DNA of 64,000 nucleotides from Corallium rubrum (Eukaryota; Cnidaria; Anthozoa; Scleralcyonacea; Coralliidae). The stretch is from contig CAXIUP010000141.1 of assembly GCA_964035015.1 (NCBI GenBank), positions 186,001-250,000 on the forward strand, read 5' to 3'. The number at the start of each line of letters is the position of its first letter. The first letter of the stretch is position 1. This document shows, piece by piece, positions 1-10,057 of this stretch. The notes under the pieces were generated by a model. It was given only the letters and a program-made list of their open reading frames with translations. It had not been told where the DNA came from and made no database searches. Made by a program: the position numbers and the translations under genes.

Positions 1-435
1 TTTCTTTCACTAAGAAAATGTTATTCCCAAAGCACAAACATTTAACACATTAGTATTTTACTAACCATTAAATGAGTTTTCAACAGACAACAAATGTCAT
101 ACATGAAATGAATCGTTACATTATCTCCTTTTGTTTCAATTAAATTTTTTAAAAGGTAAACTGCATACCCAAGTCTATAAATAAATACAGTAAAATATTT
201 GAAAAATCATTAAACAGCATCGTGTTAACAGAGATAATCTAACCGAAATACTTTTGGAATTCATGTAGACTTTCATATAGAAACCCTAAATGAAAACAAT
301 ATTATATACAGTACTGTATCTGTTGACTGCAAAATCAATCAAGACACAGGCAGAATCCAAATTATTGATAAATCTCGACCTTATGGACTAACTGACAGGC
401 ACAATCTAAAGCACTGATAGAGCACTGCAATTTAC
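1..435. other. Intron or downstream flank of the KDZ-like gene
   Basis: The minus-strand gene that begins near 5.1 kb should continue here, because its seventh exon ends with a GT donor at 435/434. I find no exon in this stretch that matches the KDZ family in the required phase. It is AT-rich and otherwise featureless. Confidence 0.4.
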
Positions 436-572
436 CTTTCGCCACCTTTTAAATTCAAGAATTTCATAGGCATCCCATGTTTGCAGCACAATCCAGACAC
501 AGCTGTCTCATCAAGGGCATGATACCTTCCTTTAGATGTTATCTCTGAACCTGCTTGGAAGTCACTACAATC
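436..572 (-). CDS. KDZ-like gene exon 7
   Basis: The exon is 137 bp with acceptor GATATAG and donor GTAAAT. It encodes KGRYHALDETAVSGLCCKHG and ends NLKGGE plus two bases. The LDET..G..C.HG pattern is typical of the KDZ core. The next exon is not found in the window. Confidence 0.8.
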
Positions 573-1714
573 CTATATCAAAAAAGAACAAAGATTTCAT
601 GTTAAATTCCTGTTTTCTCGGTGTGAAAAATCATATATATATTATATATAATTACCTTCCCATCCCCCTGTTCCTTTTTAGAGCATGGATATTTGGACAT
701 AAAATTGTCAACTTCTTCCTGATTAAAAAAATAATTGTTTTCACTCAGCGGTTGCCTATAACTGTTACCAGATGTCTTCTTCCGCGGCAAGCCAAAACAA
801 GCATCAAGGGAAACAAATAATTTTCCCTCAACCTAAAAATACAACAAGAATTAATTAGACAAGCCTATTGAGAATGTAGTGCAATACATCTGTGGATATT
901 GTATTATATCAGGGTTCAAAATAACGGCCAGTACAGTAGGTTGCCAGTCAAAATGCCTGGTCAACTTGATTTTGGTCAAAATCTGTCAAAATCAACCTGT
1001 CAAAATCTGTTTTTGACAGGTCATTAATATGCATACACTTACAGTGAAACAAATAATAACGAGTTTGTTTCAAGATATCGCTTTTATTGTTTCATGTTTT
1101 AAACGCTCAAGCTATATATATATATGTTATAAATGATATTGGGCATTTCACTCGATTACATAGCATGTATATATTCTACACTCGAATTTTCCTTCACCCT
1201 AAACCCTTAGAACATGCTATGTAATCGAGTGAAATGCCCAATATCATTTATAATATACCCAATTCTCTCCTGGCATTACCACCTTATTATATATACAGAA
1301 CTCGCGATCGAGCTCTCGGCAACGGCCTCCGTGGCTCAGTGGTCAGAGCATTGCACTAGAATCGCAAGGTCGTGGGTTCAATTCCTGCCGGAGGGCCTGT
1401 GTAGTTGCATTTTTCGCAACTGCTCCCGGTTTGGTCTTAAAATGTATATATTCTACACTCGAATTTTCCTTCACCCTAAACCCTTAGCACATGCTATATA
1501 TATGTTATATATATATATATATATATATATATAGCAAAGTGAAAAGGTGTAAACTGCCAAGAATTTAGTGATGAGATACTGACGTTTCGAGCAGAGCCCT
1601 TCATCAGAGTAAGACGAGATGAAGTAAGACGATATATATATATAATATATATATATATAATATATATAATATATTTATAATTTTATAATATATATATATA
1701 TATATATATAATAT

Positions 1715-1754
<40 letters not shown>

Positions 1755-2284
1755 TCATCAATAGCATCATATACAGTACCTTAGTGCAAGCAGTACACTT
1801 AGGACTTTCAAATCTGGTCCCTTCACTTTCATGAGCATAATTTTTTGTCATTCTTGTGTTATATCTACAATATAGTAACAGCATAAAAATAAATGAGAAC
1901 TATACTGTATACTGCATATAACAATTATGCTCATTAAGATTATTTTTCTGAGGATACGAGCTTGACGATTGCCCATGTATCGTCTGTCTACTCCAAGCTC
2001 TCCCACATTCACTACAGCAGTGTGTATATTAACACATTAAGTTGTTATATACATTGTATAAATGTATCCAACAATATTATATCAAATTAATAATCTGAAA
2101 ACAAATTTACTGGGAAAATCTATGGAACTTCTACAATGTTCACATTTAGCTATTATCAATTTACACAATTTAACCAAACCTGAACTCTTCAAAACTGTCC
2201 AGGAATTGCTTGTATATTTTTTTCTTCTACAGACAATCAGAAAATAAAATGAAATGCTAATCATGTACAGTACAAATGGTCATT

Positions 2285-2348
<64 letters not shown>

Positions 2349-5121
2349 TAGACATGTATAGCAAAGTGAAAAGGTGACGAGATACTGACATTTCGAGCGG
2401 AGCCCTTCATCAAAGTAAGACGAGATGAAATACAATAAATAGGGTTTATATATATGCCAAAAGGGTGTCACAAGTAGAAAGTAGTCAATCAAATGCACAG
2501 GAAAAATAAATAATAACTAATAAGATGGGAAAAGTTAAATCATTTGCTATATTTACAGTCGATCAATAAGCAGACTGAGGGGGTGGGAGAAATGACATGT
2601 CCAATATTCAAGGGGATTATATACATACATACATGTATACATACATACCTTTAAAAGTGGGTTATCAAAGAAATCTAATGACTTTACCAAGTCATAAATT
2701 GAGACATGACATTCCATCATCAATGTTAATGTCATTTTCATAAGTCTGATAGTGAATGCCAAATTTGGTTCTACAGGAGAAGCCGCCCAAAGACCAAAAG
2801 AAAGAAGAGTCTCAGGAATAATCTGACAAGTACAATATTCAAACTGTACATGATGTTGAAAACCTAGAAATAAGTTAAACAACATTATATGATTAAATAA
2901 GAGTAGTATATACAGAACATTTATTACAGTGGAACCTCAGTATTACACAGCCACCACCCATTAACCACCCCACCATTAATAGTCCTGTTAAAAATTTATG
3001 TGTTTGGAAATTTAAGTTGCATCATTTAGATCAGGAAAATACCAAACCGAGAGTTTTTTGTCGCTCCGAGATCTTCCAAATTGTGTTTGCATATTCACCA
3101 AATGGAGAAACTATATAACCAGGCAATTTTAGGGTTAATAAACCCCCCCAATACAGATTTGCTTCTGCCATGCCTGTGAATGTCTGCTGTTGTTTTTACC
3201 CCTATTAAGCAGCCACCAAAAATTTAATGTTTTTTTTTACATTGATGAGCTGTGGAATTATATATATATTTCACAACATATTATTTACTATGTATATAAT
3301 ATCTGTTTTCTATGTATATAATACCTGTTAAATCAATCACTGTGATTGCTCTTAAGAATTTTGCATTGCACTCATGGGTTACATTCAGCAAAACCCTGCC
3401 AGGGACATCATAATATGCCCAGCCACCTTCCTAAAAAGATATACAGTATATTATCATTCTGGAATATCGGTTTGCATATCCCGATCATAGTAATATTAAT
3501 ATATTATATAGTTGTTACACTTAGTTAATTGATGAAGGAAAAGTTGTTGTGTATTATGAGTGCTGAACATACTTTAGAGATCCAACCAGGACCATTTACT
3601 AAAGATGTAGGGCTAAGAATTGAACCATCAACCTTATATCTCTATATTCTAGACCAGTGTTCTAACCAATTGAGCTGCTAAAGAAGCATAGCCACAAAAT
3701 CAGTATAATTATATATTTAAGTATAAAGTAAATGGTTTGAACCTAGGAATATCATTAGTAGATGCATGTGAAGTTGATCTTTCAGGTTGTTGTAGTCTTA
3801 AGAAAGACTATTGTTGGTGACTGACATTTCACTAGCCACAGTGTAGGTCATCCTTGACAGAGTAAAGTTACTGTATGTTTGTTTGTCAGGGTTTGCCTAT
3901 ATATTGGTCTGGTTCTTTGCATCATTGATTGTTTGTGTCAAAATTAGTGTGAGTTGGTGTTGCGTTGAGCGTGGGTGTGCTGTTTGTCGGTAGGTCTATT
4001 GTTCATTGGTACATGCAAAGAAGTTTTTTATATGGTGTTGGTAATTGTTGTGCTCTGTTCAGTGGTTTACAGTATGTTCCATGTTGGCATATCAACTTTC
4101 TAATGTAAGTTGCTGTTTGTAGTTTGTGTTAAAGGCAATACTTTCAACCGAGTCACAGTCAATATTGTGCTTTGTTTGTATGAGGTGTTCAGCTATGTGA
4201 TTAGTCCTGTCCCCTGATCTAGTAGATTGTTTGTGTTCAGCTAGTCTGATTTTTAGGTTTCTGCCGGTTTCACCAATATAAGTCTCCTGTCAGTCGGTGC
4301 ATTTGATCTTGTAAATGGGACCCTGTCTTTTGTGAGGCTGGCTGTTCTTTGTCTTTCACGTTAGTCTATGTCACAAAGTAGTCATGGGTTTGTGGGCCAC
4401 ACATACAGTATGTTGTAAGACTATAACAACCTGGATGATCAACTTCACACATCTATATTCAGTATACTCTACACACTGAATTCACAGCTAAACTCACAAC
4501 AGCTCTGCCAGAATTGGAGTGCTGCTATAGAGACCCAGGATCTCTAGAAGTTGAAGTTGCATTTTTTCCAGTATATATAATATAGTATCACTTGTACTGT
4601 GATACACCACAACTTTTCCTGCATTAATATATACATAGATGCAAGTTTACATTCAATCAAATTCGATAATAATAAGATATAATCAATGGTTTATATACAA
4701 TCAAAGTTCTTACTTTCATGACTTCGGGGATATGAAATTGCAATTTATTCTTGTGAACATTATTGCAGCACTCTAAACAGTAATAGGCACAATAACTGCA
4801 ATCTCGGCAACGTGTTTCCACCGGTTGGTCACACTCTATACACTTGGTATGAACGAACCCTTCAATCTTCAAAGAAAACTGAAGCATTCTCACACGGATT
4901 TTCTCCCAATTTGACGACAACCTTTCCTTCCTAATCCGATGCTTCTGTGTCGATGACTCCCCATCAATTAATTCGGATTCACTTTCTGCGGATTTTTCTT
5001 CCCAGTCGTCATTATCATGATCCTCGCATATTTCGTCCTGCTCAACATTTACAACAAATACCACTGGGAGTGGGAGATGGAAGCGGGAGGTTCGAAACTC
5101 TCTTCTTGGCAACGTCAACAA
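436..5121 (-). CDS. KDZ transposase-like gene, seven exons, 3' end missing
   Basis: Seven exons on the minus strand (5121-4714, 3430-3325, 2863-2649, 2226-2180, 1864-1780, 832-656, 572-436) join through GT..AG introns. All six junctions agree in phase, giving about 391 codons. In order the product has an acidic N-terminus, a cysteine cluster (CxxC with CRDCSYC, like the CxC clusters that precede KDZ transposases), the block ETLLSFGLWAASPVEP, a CHVSIYDLVKSL block, LDSFEEFRY, PKCTACTK, the first catalytic-region block SLDACFGLPRK, and LDETAVSGLCCKHG ending in GGER. These blocks are hallmarks of Kyakuja-Dileera-Zisupton DNA transposases as I know the family. No in-frame stop or frameshift occurs between exons 1 and 7, so this copy is either a young intron-containing transposon or a domesticated gene. 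No terminal repeats were identified, and the remaining C-terminal half lies outside the window. Confidence 0.78.
656..832 (-). CDS. KDZ-like gene exon 6 (catalytic-region block)
   Basis: The exon is 177 bp (59 codons) with acceptor TTTTTAG and donor GTAATT. It encodes FVSLDACFGLPRK, which aligns with the D-x-x-F-x-L segment carrying the first catalytic Asp of KDZ transposases, then EEVDNFMSKYPC. Confidence 0.8.
908..1030 (+). repeat. Fragment of a TCAAAATAA-type MITE
   Basis: The segment opens CAGGGTTCAAAATAACGGCC and resembles the left end of the element at 33474. It also carries short internal repeats of GTCAAAATC. It looks like a truncated copy inside a KDZ-gene intron. Confidence 0.4.
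1127..1253. repeat. 41-bp perfect palindrome around a SINE-tail segment
   Basis: The arms 1127-1167 and 1213-1253 are exact inverted copies. The 45-bp spacer is nearly identical to the 3' part of the SINE at 1322-1500. Confidence 0.8.
1322..1500 (+). repeat. tRNA-derived SINE
   Basis: The head, about 1322-1397, reads as a tRNA-like fold: a 6-bp acceptor CCTCCG/CGGAGG, an A-box (TGGCTCAGTGG) and a B-box (GGTTCAATTCC). The body has a hairpin (AGTTGCATTTTTCGCAACT), then CTCCCGGTTTGG and a pyrimidine-rich tail. The imperfect anticodon stem and the attached tail argue for a SINE rather than a functional tRNA gene. Confidence 0.7.
1497..1532. repeat. (TA)n microsatellite
   Basis: A nearly uninterrupted TA dinucleotide run follows the SINE tail. 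Confidence 0.9.
1581..1610 (-). other. Hammerhead-ribozyme-like core
   Basis: On the minus strand CTGATGA is followed by a short potential stem (GGGC..GCTC) and GAAAC, matching the conserved CUGANGA-stem II-GAAA arrangement. Such motifs are known from the terminal repeats of Penelope-like elements. Stem III and the cleavage site are not clear by eye. Confidence 0.4.
1631..1752. repeat. (TA)n-rich microsatellite
   Basis: Interrupted TA runs fill this stretch just downstream (minus sense) of exon 5 of the KDZ-like gene. Confidence 0.9.
1780..1864 (-). CDS. KDZ-like gene exon 5
   Basis: The exon is 85 bp with acceptor TTGTAG and donor GTACTG, and it encodes YNTRMTKNYAHESEGTRF followed by the CxxC motif PKCTACTK. 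It ends in phase 0. Confidence 0.74.
2180..2226 (-). CDS. KDZ-like gene exon 4 (47 bp)
   Basis: A 47-bp micro-exon encodes KKKIYKQFLDSFEEF. It has acceptor CTGTAG and donor GTTTGG. Its two trailing bases complete an Arg codon with exon 5, giving the motif DSFEEFRY. Confidence 0.72.
2291..2345. repeat. (TA)n microsatellite
   Basis: A pure TA run lies within the intron between exons 3 and 4 of the KDZ-like gene. Confidence 0.9.
2386..2415 (-). other. Degenerate hammerhead-like core
   Basis: This is a second copy of the 1581-1610 motif on the minus strand. It reads TTGATGA..GAAAT, with the first conserved C changed. Flanking sequence (AAGTAAGACGAGATGA) is shared with the first copy, so both come from one element family. 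Confidence 0.4.
2649..2863 (-). CDS. KDZ-like gene exon 3
   Basis: The exon is 215 bp with acceptor TTTCTAG and donor GTATGT. The carried base makes the junction codon GGT (Gly). It encodes the family block CTCQIIPETLLSFGLW and the helix CHVSIYDLVKSLDF, which are the clearest family matches in the gene. Confidence 0.8.
3325..3430 (-). CDS. KDZ-like gene exon 2
   Basis: The exon is 106 bp with acceptor TTTTTAG and donor GTATTA, entering in phase 0 and leaving in phase 1. It encodes EGGWAYYDVPGRVL followed by a short hydrophobic stretch ending VIDLT. Confidence 0.75.
3580..3690 (-). repeat. tRNA-derived SINE fragment
   Basis: On the minus strand AGCTCAATTGGTTAGAACAC resembles a tRNA D-arm (A-box), and GGTTCAATTC lies about 40 nt downstream like a B-box. 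The acceptor ends do not pair well, so it is called a SINE relic rather than a tRNA gene. Confidence 0.5.
3821..3862 (-). other. Hammerhead-like motif downstream of the Penelope-like fossil
   Basis: On the minus strand GATGACCTACACTGTGGC is followed by GAAATGTCAG. This resembles a degraded CUGAUGA-stem-GAAA core, and it lies about 150 bp 3' of the GIY-YIG remnant, where Penelope terminal repeats are expected. Confidence 0.4.
3990..4330 (-). pseudogene. Penelope-like element, GIY-YIG endonuclease remnant
   Basis: Minus-strand translation gives IYKIKCTD, then TYIGETGRNLKIRLAEHK, then TNHIAEHLIQTKHNIDCDS, interrupted by stop codons. This is the GIY-YIG endonuclease signature that ends Penelope-like reverse transcriptases. 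The RT portion is absent. The copy is dead and lies in an intron of the KDZ-like gene, in the same orientation. Confidence 0.8.
4714..5121 (-). CDS. KDZ-like gene exon 1 (acidic region and cysteine cluster)
   Basis: This exon gives 136 codons from the first in-frame ATG, ending EVMK before the donor GTAAGA. It has an acidic stretch (residues about 28-55) and a zinc-ribbon-like cluster (about residues 93-122). The true start is uncertain. A second frame running from an ATG at 5167 (MFFQPNKRKGNSTIRIVDVA) also looks coding and would need a one-base slip or an unusually short intron near 5060 to join this one. Confidence 0.72.
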
Positions 5122-5469
5122 TCCTTATAGTCGAATTTCCCTTCCTCTTGTTCGGTTGAAAAAACATGCCGTAGTTGGTCAAAGTGCGAAACTTACAGAT
5201 AGTAGAACTAAAACCAATATGGCGGCCTATATTATTATTATTATTACCATTCGTACTCAGACCCAATTCGCCCTATAATACCCCCGCCATATGGCATTAC
5301 AATGCAGTAACTTACTGCATACAATGCCTTTACAATTACAGTAGTTTATTGGTTACAACGTGAGCAACGGGTGAAATGGCGGCATTTATGGGTCCTTCTA
5401 CTAATGGTAGCGACCACTGACATGTACTTATCGTAGGAAAAAAGAATATTTATGTAAATACACATATGC
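5122..5469. other. Upstream region of the KDZ-like gene
   Basis: This stretch should hold the promoter and any 5' exon of the minus-strand gene. It contains CAATATGGCGGCC near 5216, a motif type often close to metazoan transcription starts, and an (ATT)n run at about 5229-5246. No element can be assigned firmly. Confidence 0.3.
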
Positions 5470-5577
5470 GAGGGCTTCCCCAGAGGTGAATAAAATCGTC
5501 TGCATGGCGTTAGCCAGAATAAAATACTAAAGAGTAAAGACCAATAAATTCGGACAGGAAAGAGTTAATGCATGCAA
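5470..5577 (+). repeat. Single copy of the TCTGGCGTTAGCCAGA repeat unit
   Basis: The copy contains GAGGTGAATAAAATCGTCTG, a disrupted GGCGTTAGCCAGA hairpin and ATAAAATACTAAAG, and it ends AGAAAGAGTTAA-like at 5577. It is related to the two-unit insertion at 25984-30070 and to the arrays at 44.5 and 46.9 kb. Confidence 0.7.
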
Positions 5578-6065
5578 GTTGGTTGTGGAACGACTCAAGA
5601 GGCCTGCTGGATTATTTGTCTGACCAAATAGGAATATCGCCCCTCATGTAAACAGCCCCTAAGAAGAACCCCGTACACCTCGCTTCTTTACGATTTTCTC
5701 GTGATCTTCAGCGGTTCTTTATAGAGCTGGCGATTTCATAAAACGAAATATTTGTAGATTTCCACGACCATGTGTATTGACAGTCTTGTTTATTTTATTG
5801 CCAAGTGTTCGTGCCGTACCGCTGGCCGGCACGTCTTTACTTCGGACTGCTAGAAAGCTACAACAGTAATTGTCTAGGATTATTATTATTGTAGTTCAGA
5901 ACTACAATAAGACTCTTATCATGAAAACATCCTGGGCCGCTCAGCAACAAACATAAATATTAAATATACATGAAAAACCACCGAAATATTTTGTTTACAC
6001 AAACTCGAGACCAGCACGATATTATGCTGACTTGGCAAAAATTCGACAAAGTTTGCCTAGTCCGT

Positions 6066-6422
6066 CTACTCCGAACGTTTTCTCAAGAAATAATCCACTG
6101 TAGAAGTTATAAAATATATTGGCAGAAAGATAATTCACCTTGCTACAACATACGTACAGTTTATCCGACCAAATAGCTTAGTTTCCCTACAAAAAGCAAA
6201 ATACCGAACATGTCCAAATCATAATAGCGGCCGCTATTTGGAAATTTTTTTCCGTGTGTATTATAATGTCTTCTCCGAATGTTTTCTCGAGAAATAAACC
6301 ACTGTAGAAGCTATCAAATATACTGGAAGAGAGATAACTCATCTGGCTACAACATACGTACAGTTTATCCGACCAAATAGCTTAGTTTTCTTTAAAAAAG
6401 CGAAATACCGAAAATGTCCAAT
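6066..6422 (+). repeat. Tandem direct duplication of about 150-200 bp
   Basis: Segments 6066-6213 and 6270-6422 share long identical blocks, for example ACAACATACGTACAGTTTAT, at a spacing of about 205 bp with moderate divergence. No coding capacity was recognised. Confidence 0.7.
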
Positions 6423-6781
6423 ACGAACTGGAGAGATCTTAGGTATCGGTCAGCGGCCTTCACCATTAGCAAAAGGACCATAAATGCCGCCATTTTGAAA
6501 GTGAAAATGGGGACACTTTTCCTAAGGTAAGCACTAAATGCCATACCGTGAGGCCCCTTGAGCCGCATTCGGCTAATTTTAGCAGCGGTAAACTGGTATA
6601 GTAGCGAGTGTGGCATCTATATTAACGAAACAATGCTCTCATTGTCATCGTCCAGAAGAATTGGACAGTATATAGTGAAATAAAAGTAGCGTGCTGCGCA
6701 GGCACGCAGTGTTGAAACAACCGATCGAAATATAGTAGGCGGTTAAATATATTGCCGAAACAGAGAACGTAGTAGTCTATA

Positions 6782-6815
6782 AACGTTTCGAGCGAACGCC
6801 CTTCGTCGGTCAGAG
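6782..6815 (-). other. Hammerhead-like core
   Basis: On the minus strand CCGACGA, a short GGGCGTTCGCTC stem-loop and GAAACG follow one another. Flanking sequence (TTCTCTCTGAC, and CTACTATATTTCGAT further on) is shared with the copy at 39893, which defines one repeat family. Confidence 0.35.
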
Positions 6816-6857
6816 AGAAACGTGTAGAGTGCCCGATACAGAGATGTAGAGCTTAAT

Positions 6858-7262
6858 ATAAATTTAAATATGCATGTCTGCGGCGGAAGTGTTAAATGTC
6901 TGGTGGTATTTCCTTGAAGTTACACAATAAGTGCTTGTTGACATGGCGACAACTTGATAAAAGTTAATTTCTTTTATTGAGTGAAGGGAATTTCTGAAAT
7001 ATAATATGAAATTAATTTCTCAGTAGAGTTCGCATCTTTTTGATCCGTTTTTAAAGACGGGCGCTCTGTCTAAGACTAACGACTTAAAAAACGGATCAAA
7101 ACTGATGCGAACTCTGCCTTACTGAGAAATTTCATATTATATTTCAGAAATTCCCTTTTATACTCAATAAAAGAAATTAACTTTTATCAAGTTGTCGCGA
7201 TGTCAACAAGCACTTATTGTGTAATTCAACGAAATACCACCAGACATGCATATATAAATTTA
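6858..7262. repeat. Foldback (MITE-like) element
   Basis: The arms about 6897-7052 and 7086-7246 are imperfect inverted copies about 155 bp long around a 33-bp loop. Outer AATTTAAATATGCATGTCTG-type ends are also inverted. No ORF is present. Confidence 0.75.
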
Positions 7263-7599
7263 AATTTAAATATAATTCAAATTTAAATTCAATGATACAT
7301 CGTTAGACTCGTTAGTCCGTTAGTCTTCTCATGATTGCGTAATGCGAAAAGCTGGTTTTTCACTGACGAATTCTGTCGCGCAAAGCGGCCTTTTTCTTTA
7401 ACAATAGAAATGTCGCTCCGCATTACAAAATTTGCCAGTGGAAAATCGGCTTGAATGCATATATACATATTTATAAAATAAGGTGCCCTCTACGCACGCT
7501 CTGATTGGTTGGGCTCCGTGTAAAGTGGCGTAGAATGGCGTCAGCTGGCTGGAAAGCCCGCCAAATTCTAAAACTAACTTGATTTTTCTTTTTCTTATT

Positions 7600-7755
7600 T
7601 TTTAAAACAAATAAAACATACATATGTACTCTTGTAAAGGTACATTTGACGTCATTTGAACACGAAAGAAGTGTAAAGTGACGTCGTGTTCAAATGACGT
7701 CAAACGTGCCTTTATAAGAGTACATAGGCACGGAGCTTTATGTTTTATTTGTTAA

Positions 7756-7758
<3 letters not shown>
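7600..7758. repeat. Short foldback element
   Basis: The inverted arms contain TTTGACGTCATTTGAACACG and its complement, with outer AAACAAATAAAACATA ends. It is a MITE-sized palindrome with no coding content. Confidence 0.65.

Positions 7759-7759
<1 letters not shown>

Positions 7760-7827
<68 letters not shown>
7760..7827. repeat. (TA)n microsatellite
   Basis: An uninterrupted TA run of about 34 units abuts the right end of the foldback at 7600-7758. Confidence 0.9.
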
Positions 7828-7832
<5 letters not shown>

Positions 7833-9019
7833 AAAGGCTAAGACGCCTTTGGTGACCAACGCGAATGCCCAGTTTCTGTCTCAAATTCCAAAGCGAAAGC
7901 TTAATTCTTACAGCCAAACAAAGGAAAACAGATAGCTATTCTTTTCACAACGAGGTTGGTTTGCGATAAATTACAAGATTTCCATAAAAATCGAACGATT
8001 TTCCAGTCATCAAGCGGGACTTCCTTCTCACGAACAAGTGAAATCTTAAACGCTAGGTTGCTAACAGAGGTAAAGGAGACACCGGCAGCACAGTGATGTT
8101 AACTACAACACTTGCTTAGATGACCGTAGTATTGCGGGCTCAAGGGGCCTCACGGTATGGCATTTAGTGCTTACCTTTTCCTAACTCAAAGGTAGGTCAG
8201 TGGGCTTGTTGTCAGAGGAGGTTGGACAAGTCACGCAAAGCATCATGGTCCTAACGCTAAAATCGATTCATTTGCATCTGACCGCAGACGAGGAATGAAC
8301 TCTCCCCTGTGGACTAGATGCACAAAAACTGTTGAAAACTCGTCACAGTTGATCCACAATTTATAAATCTGATGGGCAGGAGAATACGAGAACAATCCGT
8401 GACGATCATACACAATTAATATGATCAGATTGTGCTTTATTTGGCGTATATTCATGACAATGGCGGATGGGCATTCAAGATAGTTTTCAAGGACTACCCA
8501 ATCCTGTTCGGATTCGACGCATTTTATGTTACAGATAATGGAACAAATCAGAAATGAATTTAGATATTTACAATGAAGGATGATTTGGTTGTGCGGTGCA
8601 ACGTGTGATTCGTTACAACTGGAGAAAAGCGTGGGGTGAGATTTGAGAAATCAACATTATTTGTTGTTTAGTGGTTTATGATTTCCCTCTTCCTTCATAC
8701 TTTAGCTTACTTGTATCCCAAATTTTATAAAGTTGTGAATAAAGCTAGCCTAAAATTTATTATTCAATATAACTATCTTGTATTTTTCTTTGTATTAAGG
8801 TTAATTCAAAATCCAACATCAAGATAATTTATTGAATTGCCTCCAGAATCTATTGATAAACTTGGACCACTTGGTATTTTACTGGTCAAATGTTCAAATA
8901 TTCATATTTTATCAAATAAAGTGTATTTCCTGTATCCTAAATATATATGTATGTAAATAAGGAACTTGAATAAAATTAAAATGTTGCTCAATATTGATCT
9001 TACATTTTTGCAGTCAAGC

Positions 9020-9073
9020 ACCACCAACCCCCCCCCCCCACCACCACCACCCCCCACCCCACCACCACCCCCT
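9020..9073 (+). repeat. C/A-rich low-complexity tract
   Basis: Runs of C are separated by single or double A. The complementary strand is G-rich and could form quadruplex structures. The equivalent tract in copy B is at about 37960-38004 with slightly different run lengths. Confidence 0.8.
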
Positions 9074-9670
9074 GCCAAGAAAACATCAACTTTAGAGAGG
9101 GCATCAGAAAAGTGAATGGGTAATCAAACTATAAGACAGGCAAAGTCCAATAAAATGAACTATAAGACAGACAAAGTCCAGCCCAAGGGTGTCTGTCTTA
9201 GACAGAGTTCACTGTCTATCAGTATGTACATGCAGTAGCACTCAAAGGCAAAGGGATGAATAATATCCAGGCATTTAATTAGGCTTTGAGACACAGCATT
9301 CGAATTGTATACTACGTGAGAGATAATACCTCTGTTAAAATTTTATTAGTTATATCCACAATTATGCATTGTTATGTAATTATACAACTGATAACATGCA
9401 AAACATCAAACTACATATTTGAATGTTATTTGGCAAAAGAGAATCCATCAATTTATAATCATAAAAATCCTGTTCAGATCGGTGCTTGTGCCCAGGCAAG
9501 TTATTCCAACACTGACATCTGTACTGTATCTCTTCACTTCCTGTAAAAAATAGGAAGTGAGATGGAATTATTAACCTTTTTGTGTCTTAAAAGTTGACTG
9601 TACAGCCAATGGCTAACTATTGTATTCACTTCATGGGTGTACAAATCAAGGGGTGGACACAAGGGCACAT

Positions 9671-9751
9671 GCCCCCCCCCCCCCCCACACACACACACAC
9701 ACACTTGGCTAAAGTCCTATAATAAATATTTGTATACTAAAAAACAATACG

Positions 9752-9789
<38 letters not shown>
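9671..9789 (+). repeat. (C)n-(CA)n and (CAA)n microsatellites
   Basis: Poly-C followed by CA repeats, then a CAA array, lie here. Both are longer than in copy B at about 38602-38692, which makes them useful length markers between the two copies. Confidence 0.85.
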
Positions 9790-9946
9790 ATTATAACAAA
9801 TTAGCAAAAAAAAATAATAATACTACAACTATAATATATTATTCACAATAACAATGACCAACAACAATAAACTACAAATAATTATCCACACATCAATTTT
9901 AATAATCATATGCTGTCATGGAACACAATGTTATTTAATATAAAAA

Positions 9947-10057
9947 AAAATCTATACATATCAGGCCTGTATACATATATAGCAGATCTTTAAGAAAGTT
10001 CAGTACATTCTGTAATAATATTTACAGAATATATGTAGGCCTGATATGTATACATTT
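9947..10057. repeat. Palindrome inside the duplicated segment
   Basis: The arms contain TATACATATCAGGCCTGTAT and the inverted AGGCCTGATATGTATAC, with an inner inverted pair around ATTCTGTAA/TTACAGAAT. It is present in both duplication copies. Confidence 0.65.

Larger units (their letters stand above)
6524..8177. mobile_element. 1.65-kb segment bounded by an exact 41-bp inverted repeat
   Basis: The arms 6524-6564 and 8137-8177 are perfect inverted copies (AAGGTAAGCACTAAATGCC...). The interior holds two smaller foldbacks and a TA tract and no ORF of note. It could be a non-autonomous DNA transposon or the scar of an inversion; no target-site duplication is evident. Confidence 0.45.

Noticed and set aside
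230..290. Eighth exon of the KDZ-like gene (minus strand, reading F-L-Y-E-S-L-H-E-F)
   Set aside because: There is an acceptor-like TTTAG, but the phase does not match the two bases carried from exon 7, and a stop follows soon.
1322..1397. Functional tRNA gene
   Set aside because: The tRNA-like fold has a mismatched anticodon stem and is followed by a SINE body and tail, so it is called a SINE.
9001..9700. CRISPR-like or regulatory spacing of C-rich blocks
   Set aside because: They are simple C/CA/CAA runs without repeat-spacer structure, in a eukaryotic repeat.
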